A DNA stretch of 64,000 nucleotides from Chlorobium chlorochromatii (GCA_020721255.1 DYND01000006.1:1-64000), one strand, 5' to 3'; shown: positions 48,519 to 59,620, numbered from the stretch's first letter. The notes: generated from the sequence alone by a model not told the origin. A program made the numbers and translations.

Positions 48519-49253
48519 TTGATGAAAAATATTCGGATAAGTGTTGAATATGATGGCACCTCTTTTGCAGGCTGGCAGCGTCAATCCCGCGGGATTGTAA
48601 CAGTGCAGGGGGAGATTGAACAAGCACTTGGTAAAATTTTGCAGGAACCTGTATCGCTTGCAGCAGCAGGCAGAACCGATAAAGGCGTTCATGCCCGGGA
48701 GCAGATTGCCAATTTTGCTACTCACTCCTTGCTCGAACCCGCGCGCATTGTCCATTCACTTAATTCGCTGTTACCGCAAACGATTCGCATCACCAATCCG
48801 CTTGAAGTTCCACTCGATTTTCATGCTCGGCATAGCGCCAGAGAGCGAAGCTATCGTTATTTTTTGCTTGAGCATCCCTCTGCCATTTATGGCCGTTTTG
48901 CCGGATGTTCAGGCGAAGCGCTTGAGCTTGCCATCATGCGTCGTTTTGCGGCATTGCTGCAAGGTACTCACGATTTTTCAGCTTTTTCAAAAGAGGATCG
49001 CGATAATCCGGGGCGAATTTGTACTGTCCATCGTTGCGATTGGTATAGAGAGCATCGGTTTCTGGTGTTTCAGATTTCAGCAAATCGTTTTTTACGAAGT
49101 ATGGTGCGTTATCTTGTCGATGCTATGATCAAAGCTGGTAAGGGTTTACTGAGTGTTGATGAATTTTGTCAAATGCTCGACACTGGCATGGCGACAGTTC
49201 AATTGAATCCAGCTCTACCCAATGGACTTTTTCTCTGGAATGTCCGCTATTGA
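48519..49253 (+). CDS. truA: tRNA pseudouridine(38-40) synthase TruA
   Basis: TruA modifies uridines 38-40 in the tRNA anticodon arm. The conserved [16 protein letters not shown] start and the catalytic Asp motif [12 protein letters not shown] are present, with [10 protein letters not shown] near the end. The length of 244 residues is normal. It diverges from the GH13 gene by only about 23 bases if the GTG start there is right. Confidence 0.95.
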   Translation: MMKNIRISVEYDGTSFAGWQRQSRGIVTVQGEIEQALGKILQEPVSLAAAGRTDKGVHAREQIANFATHSLLEPARIVHSLNSLLPQTIRITNPLEVPLDFHARHSARERSYRYFLLEHPSAIYGRFAGCSGEALELAIMRRFAALLQGTHDFSAFSKEDRDNPGRICTVHRCDWYREHRFLVFQISANRFLRSMVRYLVDAMIKAGKGLLSVDEFCQMLDTGMATVQLNPALPNGLFLWNVRY

Positions 49254-49358
49254 CCTTAGAAAAAGTCTTCGATGTGTATATTAACCCTTTGCAGACGATT
49301 GTAATAGTCCTGAACTGTTTTTATGTTAACAACTCCATTTCTAATTAAATAGTGGCTT

Positions 49359-50975
49359 GTGAACTCTCCTCATTTAAAGACGATTTTCAAAATATTTACT
49401 GCAGCATTTTTTGCTGTTCAGTTATTGGCTTTACCAGTATTTGCTGTAGAGTTCCCTTCTGATAAAGGTTTAGTTGCTAAATCCACGGTTTCCGATATTC
49501 TTGACAGCCTTGTAAACGCAACCTATTTTAAAGACGAATATTTTAATGCGCCATCAACCGCTGTGAATAAATTTGGATTCCCATCAAATTTTGTTCCACA
49601 GTATAGTGATTCTACCTATGCGGCACGTATTGCAACGCTGAACAGCAAAACGCCGATCGGCTTTGTTTATAATAATCAGGTTAAAGGTTTCATACGGGCT
49701 TATGCGGTTGAGCGCAGGAGTACGACTGCAAAGATGCTGGGGCTGTCCAAAATATATTTTCCTCTCTTTGAGGAGAAGCTTGATGGTGCGAATGTTCCTC
49801 TTGAAATGAAGTATCTCGCCATTGTTGAGTCAGGTTTAAATCCCACAGCAATCTCTCCGGCAGGCGCAAAAGGTTTGTGGCAGTTTATGTACGGCACAGG
49901 TAAAATGTACGGTCTTGAATCCACCTCATTTGTTGAAGATCGTTACGATCCCTACAAAGCCACGGTTGCGGCAAGTCGTCATTTAAAAGATCTTTACAAT
50001 ATTTATGGCGACTGGTTACTCGCTCTTGCTGCCTATAATTGTGGCCCCGGTAACGTCAATAAAGCCATAAGAAAAGCTGGAGGTGTTAAAGATTACTGGG
50101 TAATATGGGATTATCTTCCAGCCGAAACACGGGGATATGTACCTGCTTTTATTGCGGTTAATTATATCATGAGCTATTACCATGAACATAACATCCGTCC
50201 CGTTGAGCCGGGTTATCTCTACCACGATACTGATACGCTGCGAATTTCCCGTTCACTGGCGTTTGATCAGTTGACGGAAACCATTGGAGTGCCTGCTGGA
50301 GATCTTCAATTTCTTAATCCACAATATAAACTTGGGATTATTCCTCCAGCCGTTGGGGCTGCCAATATTCTTCGTATTCCTAAAAAATATGTAGCGCCAT
50401 TTCAGCAACGGGAAAAAGAAATATATGCGTATAAATCCACTAAAACTCTTGAACGTGAAGAGTTGCTTGCTCGTATGACTAACCAGCGGGATGTTTCAGT
50501 TGCTCAGAATACCGATAATAAGGCTGAAAAAACGCACGTGGTTGTTGATGGTGAAACGCTTGGCTCCATTGCGCGTTTATATCGTGTTTATATCAGTCAG
50601 CTTATTGCATGGAATAACCTGAAAGATCCTGATGTGGCGCCTGGCCAAAAGCTTATTGTGTTTGGTGGAGCTGAAAAAGAGGTTGTTGTGTCATCTGAGC
50701 CATCAGTCAAGAAGGTGATACAGCGTCATAAGGTGAGACGAAAAGAGACTCTCTTTTCCATTGCCAAACAGTATGGCATGACCGTTGAGCGTCTTGCAGC
50801 ACTCAATAAGTTTGGCAACAAAAAATCTCTTGTTGCGGGCAGTCGTATCAAGGTTGAAAAAACAATAACCGTCAAGGAAAAACGATCACTGTCGAAGAAG
50901 AAGACCTATAAAGTCAAAAAATCTAAAGCAAAAAAATCAAAACGTGCAGGTTCATCTCGGAAGCGCCGGAAATAA
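49359..50975 (+). CDS. mltD: MltD-like membrane-bound lytic murein transglycosylase with LysM
   Basis: The enzyme cleaves peptidoglycan glycan strands, forming 1,6-anhydro ends. A GTG start gives a signal peptide (about residues 8-29). The SLT domain has catalytic Glu157 in LAIVESGLNPTAISPAGAKG and ALAAYNCGPGNVNKAI. Two LysM modules are at about 392-436 and 452-500. A strongly basic tail (SKKKTYKVKKSKAKKSKR) ends the protein, as in several FCB homologues. No lipobox is visible, so anchoring is uncertain. Confidence 0.92.
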   Translation: MNSPHLKTIFKIFTAAFFAVQLLALPVFAVEFPSDKGLVAKSTVSDILDSLVNATYFKDEYFNAPSTAVNKFGFPSNFVPQYSDSTYAARIATLNSKTPIGFVYNNQVKGFIRAYAVERRSTTAKMLGLSKIYFPLFEEKLDGANVPLEMKYLAIVESGLNPTAISPAGAKGLWQFMYGTGKMYGLESTSFVEDRYDPYKATVAASRHLKDLYNIYGDWLLALAAYNCGPGNVNKAIRKAGGVKDYWVIWDYLPAETRGYVPAFIAVNYIMSYYHEHNIRPVEPGYLYHDTDTLRISRSLAFDQLTETIGVPAGDLQFLNPQYKLGIIPPAVGAANILRIPKKYVAPFQQREKEIYAYKSTKTLEREELLARMTNQRDVSVAQNTDNKAEKTHVVVDGETLGSIARLYRVYISQLIAWNNLKDPDVAPGQKLIVFGGAEKEVVVSSEPSVKKVIQRHKVRRKETLFSIAKQYGMTVERLAALNKFGNKKSLVAGSRIKVEKTITVKEKRSLSKKKTYKVKKSKAKKSKRAGSSRKRRK

Positions 50976-51117
50976 ACGCGATAAGAATACGCGATAAGAA
51001 TTATCGGGTTTTCACTTGAATCGTTTTCGTATTCAATTAAAGGATAATTATTATTATCTTAAAAAATATCAATAGCTTTGATTTCAATAATTTTTTAAAT
51101 GAGCAATCATTAATCGT

Positions 51118-52308
51118 ATGCGTAATATCATTTTTACCGGAAAAGGTGGAGTTGGTAAAACCTCTATTGCTGCTGCAACAGCACTCAAGGCAGCAGATAT
51201 GGGGTATAAAACTCTTATTATGTCCACCGATCCGGCACACAGTCTGGGTGACTCGCTTGATGTCAAGTTAGGGCCTTCACCTGTAAAAATTGCTGAAAAC
51301 CTTTGGGGTCAGGAGGTCAGTGTTTTTGGTGATCTTAATCTGAACTGGGATGTTGTAAGAGAGCATTTCGCTCATTTGATGGAAGCTCGTGGTATTGAGG
51401 GTGTCTATGCTGAAGAGATGGGCGTTCTGCCAGGGATGGAAGAGCTTTTCTCCCTCTCTTATATTAAACGTTATAATGAGCAGAATGAGTACGATCTGCT
51501 TGTTGTTGACTGTGCACCTACCGGCGAAACACTTCGCCTTCTTTCTTTGCCTGAAACATTCGGCTGGTTTATCAAAATGATTCGCAACGTCGAAAAATTT
51601 ATGGTAAAACCGGTTATCAGACCTCTTGCAAAGAAAGTCAATAAGATAAACGATTTTGTTGCTCCTGTTGAGGTGTACGAAAAAGTTGACAATCTCTTCT
51701 CCTCAACTGAAGGTATTATTGATTTGCTTGCCGATGGTTCCAAGACCACGATGCGTCTTGTCATGAACCCTGAGAAGATGGTTATCAAAGAGTCAATGCG
51801 AGCATTGACCTACCTTAACCTCTATGGTATTACGGTTGATAGAATTACCATTAACCGTGTTATGCCTGACCAGAGTCCTGACCCATATTTCCAGAAATGG
51901 CGTGGAATTCAGCAGAAATATATCGAGCAGATCAGTGAAGCTTTTGCTCCTATTCCGATTGCTGAAGTACCGTTGTTCGATGATGAGGTTGTCGGGTTGG
52001 CCATGCTTCGCAGAGTTGGTGCAAAGGTTTACGAAAATTCGAATCCGCTCGATGTCTTTTTCACTGAGAACCCGATTGATATTTCAAAGGTTTCTGACGG
52101 TCATTATAAAGTACGTGTCAGATTGCCATTTATGGAGAACATGGGTCTTGAACCAAAAATTCTCAAGCTTGGCGATGATCTTACCATCCGTATCGGTGAT
52201 TATCAGAAGATTGTTGCTCTGCCGATTTTCCTTGCTGGAATGGAGTCAACCGGTGCATCCTATGAAGATAAGTGGCTCAGTGTTGATTTTGAAAAAGCAG
52301 CAAAGTAA
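51118..52308 (+). CDS. ArsA/GET3-family ATPase
   Basis: The 396-residue protein is an ArsA-type P-loop ATPase. The deviant Walker A reads [19 protein letters not shown] (residues 8-26), and switch motifs [11 protein letters not shown] and [14 protein letters not shown] follow. Green sulfur bacteria have several ArsA homologues; none is shown to be an arsenite pump by sequence. No arsB, arsC or arsR is adjacent, so an arsenic role is not supported. A strong bidirectional terminator separates it from convergent serA. Confidence 0.9.
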   Translation: MRNIIFTGKGGVGKTSIAAATALKAADMGYKTLIMSTDPAHSLGDSLDVKLGPSPVKIAENLWGQEVSVFGDLNLNWDVVREHFAHLMEARGIEGVYAEEMGVLPGMEELFSLSYIKRYNEQNEYDLLVVDCAPTGETLRLLSLPETFGWFIKMIRNVEKFMVKPVIRPLAKKVNKINDFVAPVEVYEKVDNLFSSTEGIIDLLADGSKTTMRLVMNPEKMVIKESMRALTYLNLYGITVDRITINRVMPDQSPDPYFQKWRGIQQKYIEQISEAFAPIPIAEVPLFDDEVVGLAMLRRVGAKVYENSNPLDVFFTENPIDISKVSDGHYKVRVRLPFMENMGLEPKILKLGDDLTIRIGDYQKIVALPIFLAGMESTGASYEDKWLSVDFEKAAK

Positions 52309-52338
52309 GTTATCAGCTCACTTATGACGTTTCTCCAA

Positions 52339-52371
52339 TAAAAAAACCTGCCAAAAGGCAGGTTTTTTTAT
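52339..52371. terminator. Bidirectional terminator between ArsA gene and serA
   Basis: The stem aacctgcc/ggcaggtt has a 4-base loop of A residues. It is flanked by an A-run on the left and a T-run on the right, so it can terminate in both directions. Confidence 0.9.
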
Positions 52372-52393
52372 TCTCTCTTAGGTTATAAGTTTA

Positions 52394-53974
52394 TTACAGC
52401 GTTACAAGGTGGGCAACTTCCACGCCACTTACTTCTCTAACGTCATCGAGCAGCTTCTGCGAGACTTCTCCATCCACCACAATCGCCGTCATAGCCAGAG
52501 CTGTTGTTTCATCTCGCGAAAGTGCTACGTAAGCAATATTCAAGTTGTGCTGGAGCATGAGTTGTGTGACATTGGCAATAACACCTGGCTGATCAATATT
52601 ATTGTAAATGAGAATATTACCTTCGGGTTTGAATTCCACGAGGAACTGATCGATCATGACAATACGAAGCTCTTTATCGCCAAAAAGTGTTCCACCAATC
52701 ATCCGTTTGGTGTGTTCATTTTCAAGCTCGATGCGAATAAGGTTCGTATAGTCGCGATTTTCCTTCTCAAACTTCTGGGTCAGTGTAATACCGCACTCTT
52801 TTGCCATGCTGAATGCGTTAATGTAGTTTGTTTTCTCTTTCTGCGTGGTATCAAGAAATCCTTTAAGTACTGCTGCTGTAATGACTTCACTCAAGGTATG
52901 CAGAAATTCACCGGAGGTTCTTACGGTAATTTTATGAGCATTGAGTGGTGCCATTTGTGCTATAACGGCTCCAAGCTTTTCGGCAAGATTGAGGTAGCAC
53001 TGTACTCCGGGCTCCTGCGCAAGTTCAGCCGCCGAAGCATTGACCGCACCAACGAGTTTTCCGCTTTCTTTCCATTCTACAATCTGCTCTGCAATTTGAA
53101 TCGCTACTTTTTCTTGTGCTTCAACCGTTGATGCAGCAATATGCGGTGTGGCAATAACCTGCTCAAGTTGCAGCAACGGATGGTTGGGATTGACTGGTTC
53201 GGTTTCAAAAACATCGAGTGCGACGGCGGCAACTTTGCCGGAAATAATAGCTTCAGCAAGGTCAGCTTCGTTAATAATGCCACCTCTTGCGCAGTTGACA
53301 ATGATGACACCCTCTTTCATCAGCTCAAACGTCTCTTTGGCAATTAAATTACGAGTTGATTCGTTCAATGATGAGTGGATGGTGATGAAATCTGCATGGA
53401 TAAAGTTTTCATGCAGAGGCAGCAGCTCAATATGAAGTTGTGCCGCGTATTCATCGGGAATCATTGGGTCATAAGCAATCGTTTTCATGCCGAATGCCTG
53501 CATCCGCAGGGCAACTTCCCTCCCGATTTTACCAAGCCCGATGATTGAAAGCGTTTTTCCTTCCAGCTCAACGCCCGTGAATTGTTTTTTATTCCAATGC
53601 CCAAGTTTCAGGTCAGCCGTTGCCTGCGGAATGCGGCGTGCTGCTGAAAGCATCATGGCGCAAGCGTGTTCGGCAGCAGAAATAGTATTTCCACCTGGGG
53701 TATTCATCACAATAGCGCCTTTGCGGGTGGCTGCCTCAATATCAATATTGTCAACGCCAGCTCCAGCTCTCCCTATCAGCTTTAGCTTTGTACCATGCTC
53801 CAGAATATTGGCAGTAGCTTTGGTTGCGCTTCTGACAATCAAGATGTCAAAATCACCGATAATCTCTTGAAGCTCTTCTTTGCTGATTTTTGCCCGTTCG
53901 GTTACATCAAAACCATTTTTTGTGAGTATTTGACCGCATTGAGAATCAACGCCGTCCGTGATCAGTACCTTCAT
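52394..53974 (-). CDS. serA: D-3-phosphoglycerate dehydrogenase SerA, long form
   Basis: SerA starts serine synthesis by oxidising 3-phosphoglycerate. The 526-residue protein has the NAD-binding motif IGLGKIGREVALR, VNCARGGIINEADL with the catalytic Arg region, and TPHIAAST with catalytic His. An allosteric substrate-binding-type domain (about 320-450) and an ACT domain at the C-terminus follow, as in long-form enzymes sensitive to serine. A long rightward frame within it is a shadow. Confidence 0.95.
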   Translation of the reverse strand: MKVLITDGVDSQCGQILTKNGFDVTERAKISKEELQEIIGDFDILIVRSATKATANILEHGTKLKLIGRAGAGVDNIDIEAATRKGAIVMNTPGGNTISAAEHACAMMLSAARRIPQATADLKLGHWNKKQFTGVELEGKTLSIIGLGKIGREVALRMQAFGMKTIAYDPMIPDEYAAQLHIELLPLHENFIHADFITIHSSLNESTRNLIAKETFELMKEGVIIVNCARGGIINEADLAEAIISGKVAAVALDVFETEPVNPNHPLLQLEQVIATPHIAASTVEAQEKVAIQIAEQIVEWKESGKLVGAVNASAAELAQEPGVQCYLNLAEKLGAVIAQMAPLNAHKITVRTSGEFLHTLSEVITAAVLKGFLDTTQKEKTNYINAFSMAKECGITLTQKFEKENRDYTNLIRIELENEHTKRMIGGTLFGDKELRIVMIDQFLVEFKPEGNILIYNNIDQPGVIANVTQLMLQHNLNIAYVALSRDETTALAMTAIVVDGEVSQKLLDDVREVSGVEVAHLVTL

Positions 53975-54125
53975 CGTGTATTGTAATGGATTATTGGATA
54001 GCCTGTAAGTGCTCTATATAGTCATATATGCGCATGAATACAATCAATTTTATAACCATCATGTGCGCCAATCCATCTTTATTTGTTATGAATTGTGGTG
54101 GTTATCTCCTTGCGTTACGTATATG

Positions 54126-54156
54126 TTGAGGTTTTTTTTATCTTACAAGCTATAAT
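54126..54156 (+). promoter_or_regulatory. Possible promoter of the DAHP synthase gene
   Basis: TTGAGG (54126-54131) and TATAAT (54151-54156) are spaced by 19 bases, about 34 bases before the ATG at 54190. The -10 box is perfect, but the spacing is long and the -35 weak, so this is only a candidate. Confidence 0.35.
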
Positions 54157-54189
54157 TTTTATTGATGTTATTCTTGTTATAAAAAATTG

Positions 54190-55242
54190 ATGGAACAGTT
54201 ACATGATTTAAGAGTTTCACGCATTATTCGTCTTCCATCACCAGGGGAGTTGAAAGCAAACCTGCCGGTGGATGAACGAGTTGCCGGTACAGTTACAGGC
54301 AGCCGTCGTGAAGTTGAATATATTTTAAGTGGTCAGGATAAACGGTTATTGGTGATTGTTGGTCCTTGTTCGATCCATGATGTTGCTTCAGCTCGTGAGT
54401 ATGCCCAAAAACTTGCTGAGTTGCGCACTGAGCTGCAGCATGAGTTTTGTATTATGATGCGGGTCTATTTTGAAAAACCACGCACAACCGTCGGATGGAA
54501 AGGCTTTATTAATGACCCACATCTCGACGATACCTACGATATTGAACATGGTTTGCTTCATGCGCGTAAATTATTGATTGAAATCAATGAAATGGGTTTA
54601 CCGGCAGCAACCGAGTTTCTGGATCCTATTTCGCCTCAATATGTGGCTGATGTGGTGAGCTGGGCTGCAATTGGTGCACGTACGATTGAGTCGCAGACAC
54701 ACCGTCAAATGGCCAGTGGACTTTCAATGCCAGTCGGTTTTAAAAACTCAACCGACGGGCGTCTTGGTGTGGCGGTGGATGCCATTCGTTCAGCCATGCA
54801 CCCGCACAGTTTTCTTGGAATCGATCAAGAAGGGTATAGCAGTGCCGTGACCACAAAGGGTAATCCTTTCGGGCATCTTGTGTTGCGTGGAGGACCAAAG
54901 CCCAATTATGATGCTGAAAGTATAGCAGCAGCAGAGGTGTTGCTGGCTAAAGCCGGGTTGCAGCAGTCGCTGCTGGTTGATTGCAGCCATGCAAATTCTG
55001 GCAAAAAGCATGAACAGCAGGGAACCGTTTGGAACAATATTTTACAGCAGAAAATCGCAGGGAATAAAAGCATTGCTGGGGTGATGATTGAGAGTAATCT
55101 CTATTGTGGCAGCCAGCCCTTTCCTGAAGATCGCGATAAATTGATGTATGGCGTCTCGATAACTGATGAGTGTATTTCATGGGACGAGACGGAACGTATG
55201 CTTCGCGAGGGTGCAGCAATGATGCGCCAAGTGATTCAATAA
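54190..55242 (+). CDS. DAHP synthase, class I (AroF/AroG type)
   Basis: The enzyme condenses phosphoenolpyruvate and erythrose-4-phosphate, the first step of the shikimate pathway. Family motifs [27 protein letters not shown] and [14 protein letters not shown] are intact. The length of 350 residues matches the E. coli AroG/AroF/AroH type, which is feedback-inhibited by aromatic amino acids. Start is taken at ATG 54190; TTG one codon earlier is in frame. The GNAT gene follows after about 36 bases. Confidence 0.95.
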   Translation: MEQLHDLRVSRIIRLPSPGELKANLPVDERVAGTVTGSRREVEYILSGQDKRLLVIVGPCSIHDVASAREYAQKLAELRTELQHEFCIMMRVYFEKPRTTVGWKGFINDPHLDDTYDIEHGLLHARKLLIEINEMGLPAATEFLDPISPQYVADVVSWAAIGARTIESQTHRQMASGLSMPVGFKNSTDGRLGVAVDAIRSAMHPHSFLGIDQEGYSSAVTTKGNPFGHLVLRGGPKPNYDAESIAAAEVLLAKAGLQQSLLVDCSHANSGKKHEQQGTVWNNILQQKIAGNKSIAGVMIESNLYCGSQPFPEDRDKLMYGVSITDECISWDETERMLREGAAMMRQVIQ

Positions 55243-55278
55243 CCTTTTCATTCATCAGTCGTTTAATTTTTGTTCATA

Positions 55279-56412
55279 ATGGCCATTGACATTCGGCAAG
55301 TCCGAAATAACAAAGAGAAAAAAGCGTTCATTACCTTTGCATGGAAAATCTACCGTAAAGATCCGGAACTCAATAAATATTGGGTTCCGCCGGTTATTGA
55401 TGATTACATGAAAACCCTTGATACTAAAGCGTTTCCCTTGTACGAACATGCCGATCTGGCAATGTTTACCGCGTGGAAAGATGGCGTTATGGCGGGGACT
55501 ATAGCGGCTGTTGAGAATCGTCGCCATAATGAGGTTCATCAGGATAAGGTTGGCTTCTGGGGCTTTTTTGAATGTATCAATGATCAACAGGTGGCAAATG
55601 CTCTTTTTGAAGCAGCAGGCGACTGGTTGAAAAAGCGAGGGCTTACTGCCATGCGTGGCCCTGTAAGCCCATCCATGAACGATCAGTGTGGCATGTTGAC
55701 CAAGGGATACGATAGTCCGCCGGTGTTTCTCATGCTTTACAATCCCCCGTATTATAACGACCTTGTTATGAAGGGTGGTCATCATATCGGGCAGGAGCTC
55801 CTTGCGTGGTATATCGATCAGAAGCTTATTGATATTGAGCGGTTACGACGTCTTTCTGCCTATGTACAGAAAAGAGAGGGATTGACGGTGCGCATTATCA
55901 ACATGAAAAAGTTTGATCAGGAAATTGAGCGTATTCGCGATATTTATAATAAAGCGTGGGAGAAAAACTGGGGCTTTGTGCCCATGACCAACAAAGAGTT
56001 TGATTTTTTAGCTAAAAGTCTTAAACCTCTTGCTAACCCTCATTACATCTATTTTGTTGAAGACAGTAACAAGCGTACCGTTGGTTTTTCTTTGTCGTTG
56101 CCGGATGTCAATCAGGCGTTGAAGCATGTTAATGGTAACCCTTTTTCACCATTCGGGCTGATAAAATATCTCTGGTACAGCCGCAACATAACCATGGTGC
56201 GTACCATTACAATGGGTGTACTGCCTGAATATCGCAATAAAGGTGTGGATAGTATCCTTAACGCTCAAATTGCTGATTATGGTGGTAAACATGGTGTGTT
56301 TGCCAGCGAAATGAGTTGGGTGCTCAAGGCAAATGAGGCAATGAGCAAACTGGCAAAGGTGATCGGTGGTGTTCCCTATAAGGAGTATGTCATCTATGAA
56401 GCTGATCTGTAA
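55279..56412 (+). CDS. GNAT-fold acyltransferase-like protein
   Basis: The 377-residue protein starts MAIDIRQVRNNKEKKAFITF. A C-terminal GNAT-like half contains TMGVLPEYRNKGVDSILNAQI, which resembles the acetyl-CoA loop (Q/RxxGxG/A region). The first half also looks GNAT-like. Related proteins in many bacteria are annotated as N-acetyltransferases of unknown substrate. A longer frame from TTG at 55270 is less likely. A bidirectional terminator follows and is shared with the porin gene. Confidence 0.75.
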   Translation: MAIDIRQVRNNKEKKAFITFAWKIYRKDPELNKYWVPPVIDDYMKTLDTKAFPLYEHADLAMFTAWKDGVMAGTIAAVENRRHNEVHQDKVGFWGFFECINDQQVANALFEAAGDWLKKRGLTAMRGPVSPSMNDQCGMLTKGYDSPPVFLMLYNPPYYNDLVMKGGHHIGQELLAWYIDQKLIDIERLRRLSAYVQKREGLTVRIINMKKFDQEIERIRDIYNKAWEKNWGFVPMTNKEFDFLAKSLKPLANPHYIYFVEDSNKRTVGFSLSLPDVNQALKHVNGNPFSPFGLIKYLWYSRNITMVRTITMGVLPEYRNKGVDSILNAQIADYGGKHGVFASEMSWVLKANEAMSKLAKVIGGVPYKEYVIYEADL

Positions 56413-56433
56413 TTGTTGTGCGGAGGGACAAAA

Positions 56434-56467
56434 CAAAAAAGAGGCTGTCATCAACAGCCTCTTTTTA
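56434..56467. terminator. Bidirectional terminator between GNAT and porin genes
   Basis: agaggctgt (56440-56448) pairs with acagcctct (56454-56462) around a 5-base loop. An A-run precedes it and a T-run follows, so it can serve both convergent genes. Confidence 0.9.
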
Positions 56468-56490
56468 TTTGTTAGAACGAAAAATCTGAA

Positions 56491-57189
56491 TTAGAACGAT
56501 GCCATAAAGACAAGGCTCGATTTTTCAGTGTCAGGGTTGTAAACACATGAAGCTGTATAACGATCTTTTGAAACCGAAATACCAGTGTTTACCAAAGCAA
56601 ATTTATCGTTTTCTTTGTCGCCATAGACATTTTCATTGCCCATGCCAAGAACTGCTTTAGCGGTATAACCATCTTTGTCATAGAATTTATAACCAGCTTC
56701 GCAGTACTTGGCATTATTAGTGTCTAAGCCTGCAATATTCATAGCTGCAAGCAGGCTGACGTTATCTTTTGCGTAAGCAACACTCAGCTCAACAACATTG
56801 GCACTATCGTCGCTGAAATCAAAGGTTCTGGCACTTGGTGTAACAGTTGTGTCAGGAGCATAATAATCAGTTAAGGTGATGCTTACTGGACCGACCGGAA
56901 CTGTTACATAAAGATCAACTTCTTGATAGCGAAATTTATTGCCTGTAGCTGTGCTTATATTCGTATCGCTAAGAGCATAAGAGCCCCATGTACCAAGAGT
57001 AACACCAGTTTTTGGGCAGGTGTAGGAAAGTGAAGGTTGAATAGCTGGGGAATCACCAAGTTCACCACCTCTCCATACGTAGCTGCTGACAACATCTGCA
57101 CCCAGCTTGAAGTCTGCAGCCTGGGCAGTTCCACCGAATCCAGCAAAAAGCGCAACGGCGAGACTTAATAATTTTGTTGTTTTTTTCAT
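56491..57189 (-). CDS. TorF-family putative outer-membrane porin
   Basis: The 232-residue protein starts MKKTTKLLSLAVALFAGFGG with AQA-A cleavage. The mature part is beta-rich, has the family start SSYVWRGGELGDSPAIQPSLSY, and ends in Phe (FMASF), as outer-membrane barrels do. An aaggaag Shine-Dalgarno lies just upstream of this ATG, which favours it over the longer frame to 57288. The substrate is unknown. It is divergent from the RsbW-like gene. Confidence 0.88.
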   Translation of the reverse strand: MKKTTKLLSLAVALFAGFGGTAQAADFKLGADVVSSYVWRGGELGDSPAIQPSLSYTCPKTGVTLGTWGSYALSDTNISTATGNKFRYQEVDLYVTVPVGPVSITLTDYYAPDTTVTPSARTFDFSDDSANVVELSVAYAKDNVSLLAAMNIAGLDTNNAKYCEAGYKFYDKDGYTAKAVLGMGNENVYGDKENDKFALVNTGISVSKDRYTASCVYNPDTEKSSLVFMASF

Positions 57190-57431
57190 AATTATGTCTT
57201 CCTTGTTTCTGATGATTGAAAATGTGAAAATGTTACTTTTTTGTAAAAACTTTCTCCTCAATATATAATAACTGATAAAATTATTCAAAATCGAAAAATA
57301 TTAAGGTATTAATTCGTTTTATCCTTAAAATTTTATAATAATACGGTCGTTTCTTCCGGTTTTGTGCAGAATTCTTTTCGTTGTAGATTCACCCTTGTTC
57401 TTGAGCGTTAAAGTTCTCACAACTCTCTTTT

Positions 57432-57839
57432 ATGGAGCAAGTTACTCTTACATTGCCGAGCAAGTATTCGGACTATGAACGATTGCAAGCTTTTGTAGCC
57501 TCCTTTACCGATTACCAACAGTACAGCCAGGCATTTATTGATGGTGTACAGTTAAGCATTAAAGAGGCGTTTGTCAATGCAGTAAAGCATGGTAATGGTG
57601 AGCAGGCAGCATTGAGTGTTACCTGTTCATTGATGATTCAGGGTGGCAGATTGCTTGCTTCCATTCGCGATTGTGGTGAAGGTTTCAACCTCGATTCGCT
57701 GCCTAATCCATGCGAACTTCAGTATCTGCAGAAACTTTCCGGTCGTGGTATTGCCATCATTCGCAGCCTTGCGGAAATCGTGACGTTGGAGCACGATGTC
57801 GCTGGTTCTACCCTTACCATGCGTTATATTCCTTTTTAA
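57432..57839 (+). CDS. RsbW/SpoIIAB-like HATPase (anti-sigma factor type)
   Basis: The 135-residue protein is a single HATPase_c-like domain of the serine-kinase anti-sigma family. The N box is KEAFVNAVKHGN, the G1 box RDCGEGFN and the G2 box GRGIAIIR. In better-known systems such proteins bind a sigma factor and phosphorylate a STAS anti-anti-sigma factor. No partner sigma or STAS gene is adjacent, so the partner is unknown. pgi follows after about 98 bases. Confidence 0.85.
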   Translation: MEQVTLTLPSKYSDYERLQAFVASFTDYQQYSQAFIDGVQLSIKEAFVNAVKHGNGEQAALSVTCSLMIQGGRLLASIRDCGEGFNLDSLPNPCELQYLQKLSGRGIAIIRSLAEIVTLEHDVAGSTLTMRYIPF

Positions 57840-57937
57840 GAATCTCTCTTATGAAGTTTCGCTTGAGTTTTATTGCGCTTTTCAGTTGTTCTCGTAACGT
57901 TTCGCTTAACACATTTAAAAAAGGTAACTAACAGACT

Positions 57938-59620
57938 ATGGAGTTGTCACAAAGTGCAGCATGGCAATCACTTCATGCACACAAGCTTGAGGTTGAAGCA
58001 TTGCAGATGCGGGAGATGTTTCTTGAGGATAAGACTCGATGTGATCGTTTTTCGATTCAATCAAATGGATTGCTGTTTGACTATTCAAAAAACAGAATTA
58101 CCCCGAAAACGATGGAATTGCTGCTTGCTCTGGCTCGTGAGGCTGAGCTTGAGAAAAAGCGTGATGCCATGTTTGCAGGTGAGGCTATTAATCTGACCGA
58201 GCACCGCTCAGTACTGCATACAGCGCTTCGTCGTCCGGCGGGCTACACATTGCAGATTGACGGTCTTGATTTGTCATCGGAGATTGCTGACGTTCTCGCT
58301 CAGATGAAAGGGTGTTGCGAACGCGTTATTTCAGGAGCATGGACGGGTTACACCGGCAAGCGCATGACCGACGTCGTCAATATCGGAATCGGTGGCTCTG
58401 ACCTTGGTCCTTATATGGTGACCGAAGCACTTCGCCCTTTTGCGCACGGTCAGCTTCAGGTACATTTTGTCTCGAATATTGATGGCACGCACATCAGTGA
58501 AACGCTGAAAAAGCTCAATCCTGAAACAACGCTTTTTATCGTTGCATCCAAAACCTTTACCACGCAGGAGACCCTCACCAATGCCATGACGGCGCGTGAG
58601 TGGTTTTTGAGTCATGCTCAGGAGGCATCGCATATTGCCAAACATTTTATTGCAGTTTCGACCAATCGTGCCAAGGTGGTTGAGTTTGGTATTGATGAAG
58701 CCAACATGTTCCGTTTCTGGGATTGGGTTGGCGGGCGTTACTCGCTTTGGTCATCTATTGGTCTTTCCATCGCGCTTTTTCTCGGTTTCGACCATTTTCA
58801 AGCGCTGCTCAATGGCGCTTACGCAATGGATCAACATTTCTGCAATGAGCCGCTTGAGCGGAACATTCCCGTGCTGATGGCGCTGCTTGGCATCTGGTAC
58901 AACAATTTCTTTGGTTGCTCATCACACGCAGTTATTCCTTACGATCAATATCTGCACCGTTTCCCGGCATATCTTCAGCAGCTCGATATGGAGAGCAATG
59001 GCAAACGCGTCACCTGTCAGGGCGAGGTGGTAACCCATGCCACAGGACCGGTGATCTGGGGTGAACCGGGCACAAATTCGCAACACGCTTTTTTCCAGCT
59101 CATGCACCAGGGAACGGAAGTCATTCCCGCCGATTTTATTGTGCCGCTTAAAACCCAGAATCCTTCAGGGGAGCACCACGATATTCTGCTTGCCAACTGT
59201 TTTGCGCAGACCGAAGCCCTTATGAAAGGCAAAAATGAGCAAGAGGTGCGCCAAGAGCTTACGGCTGCCGGTTGCCCTGAAGCTGAATTGAACATGCTTC
59301 TTCTCCACAAAGTCTTTCCGGGAAATCGCCCAACCAACACTATTCTGCTTGATGAGCTTACTCCGTTCACACTTGGGAGCCTCATTGCCCTTTATGAGCA
59401 TAAAGTTTTTGTGCAGGGGATTATCTGGCAGATCAATTCATTCGATCAATGGGGTGTGGAGCTTGGCAAACAGCTTGCTAAAGTTATTCTGCCTGAAATT
59501 CAAGGTACAGAAAGCGTTGCAACGCACGATAGTTCAACCAATGCGCTGATCAATACCTACCGGAATTTCCGCGCAAAAAGTACGAGTGCCAAACAGGAAC
59601 AACTCTCGTTCTTTGATTGA
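57938..59620 (+). CDS. pgi: Glucose-6-phosphate isomerase
   Basis: Pgi interconverts glucose-6-phosphate and fructose-6-phosphate. The family blocks [31 protein letters not shown] and [15 protein letters not shown] are present, with [14 protein letters not shown] near the C-terminus. The 560 residues fit the larger bacterial and eukaryotic form. A 14-bp hairpin terminator follows. Confidence 0.96.
   Translation: MELSQSAAWQSLHAHKLEVEALQMREMFLEDKTRCDRFSIQSNGLLFDYSKNRITPKTMELLLALAREAELEKKRDAMFAGEAINLTEHRSVLHTALRRPAGYTLQIDGLDLSSEIADVLAQMKGCCERVISGAWTGYTGKRMTDVVNIGIGGSDLGPYMVTEALRPFAHGQLQVHFVSNIDGTHISETLKKLNPETTLFIVASKTFTTQETLTNAMTAREWFLSHAQEASHIAKHFIAVSTNRAKVVEFGIDEANMFRFWDWVGGRYSLWSSIGLSIALFLGFDHFQALLNGAYAMDQHFCNEPLERNIPVLMALLGIWYNNFFGCSSHAVIPYDQYLHRFPAYLQQLDMESNGKRVTCQGEVVTHATGPVIWGEPGTNSQHAFFQLMHQGTEVIPADFIVPLKTQNPSGEHHDILLANCFAQTEALMKGKNEQEVRQELTAAGCPEAELNMLLLHKVFPGNRPTNTILLDELTPFTLGSLIALYEHKVFVQGIIWQINSFDQWGVELGKQLAKVILPEIQGTESVATHDSSTNALINTYRNFRAKSTSAKQEQLSFFD

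Noticed and set aside
48496-48627. N-terminal extension of the GH13 protein
   Set aside because: It is antisense to the truA start, whose protein motifs are conserved; a GTG at 48495 gives a better start.
51118-52308. Arsenite pump ATPase
   Set aside because: The P-loop protein is ArsA-like, but no arsenic gene lies nearby and the family has other roles.
52409-53131. Rightward open frame of 240 codons
   Set aside because: It is antisense to serA and has a biased, cysteine/phenylalanine-rich composition without any recognised domain.
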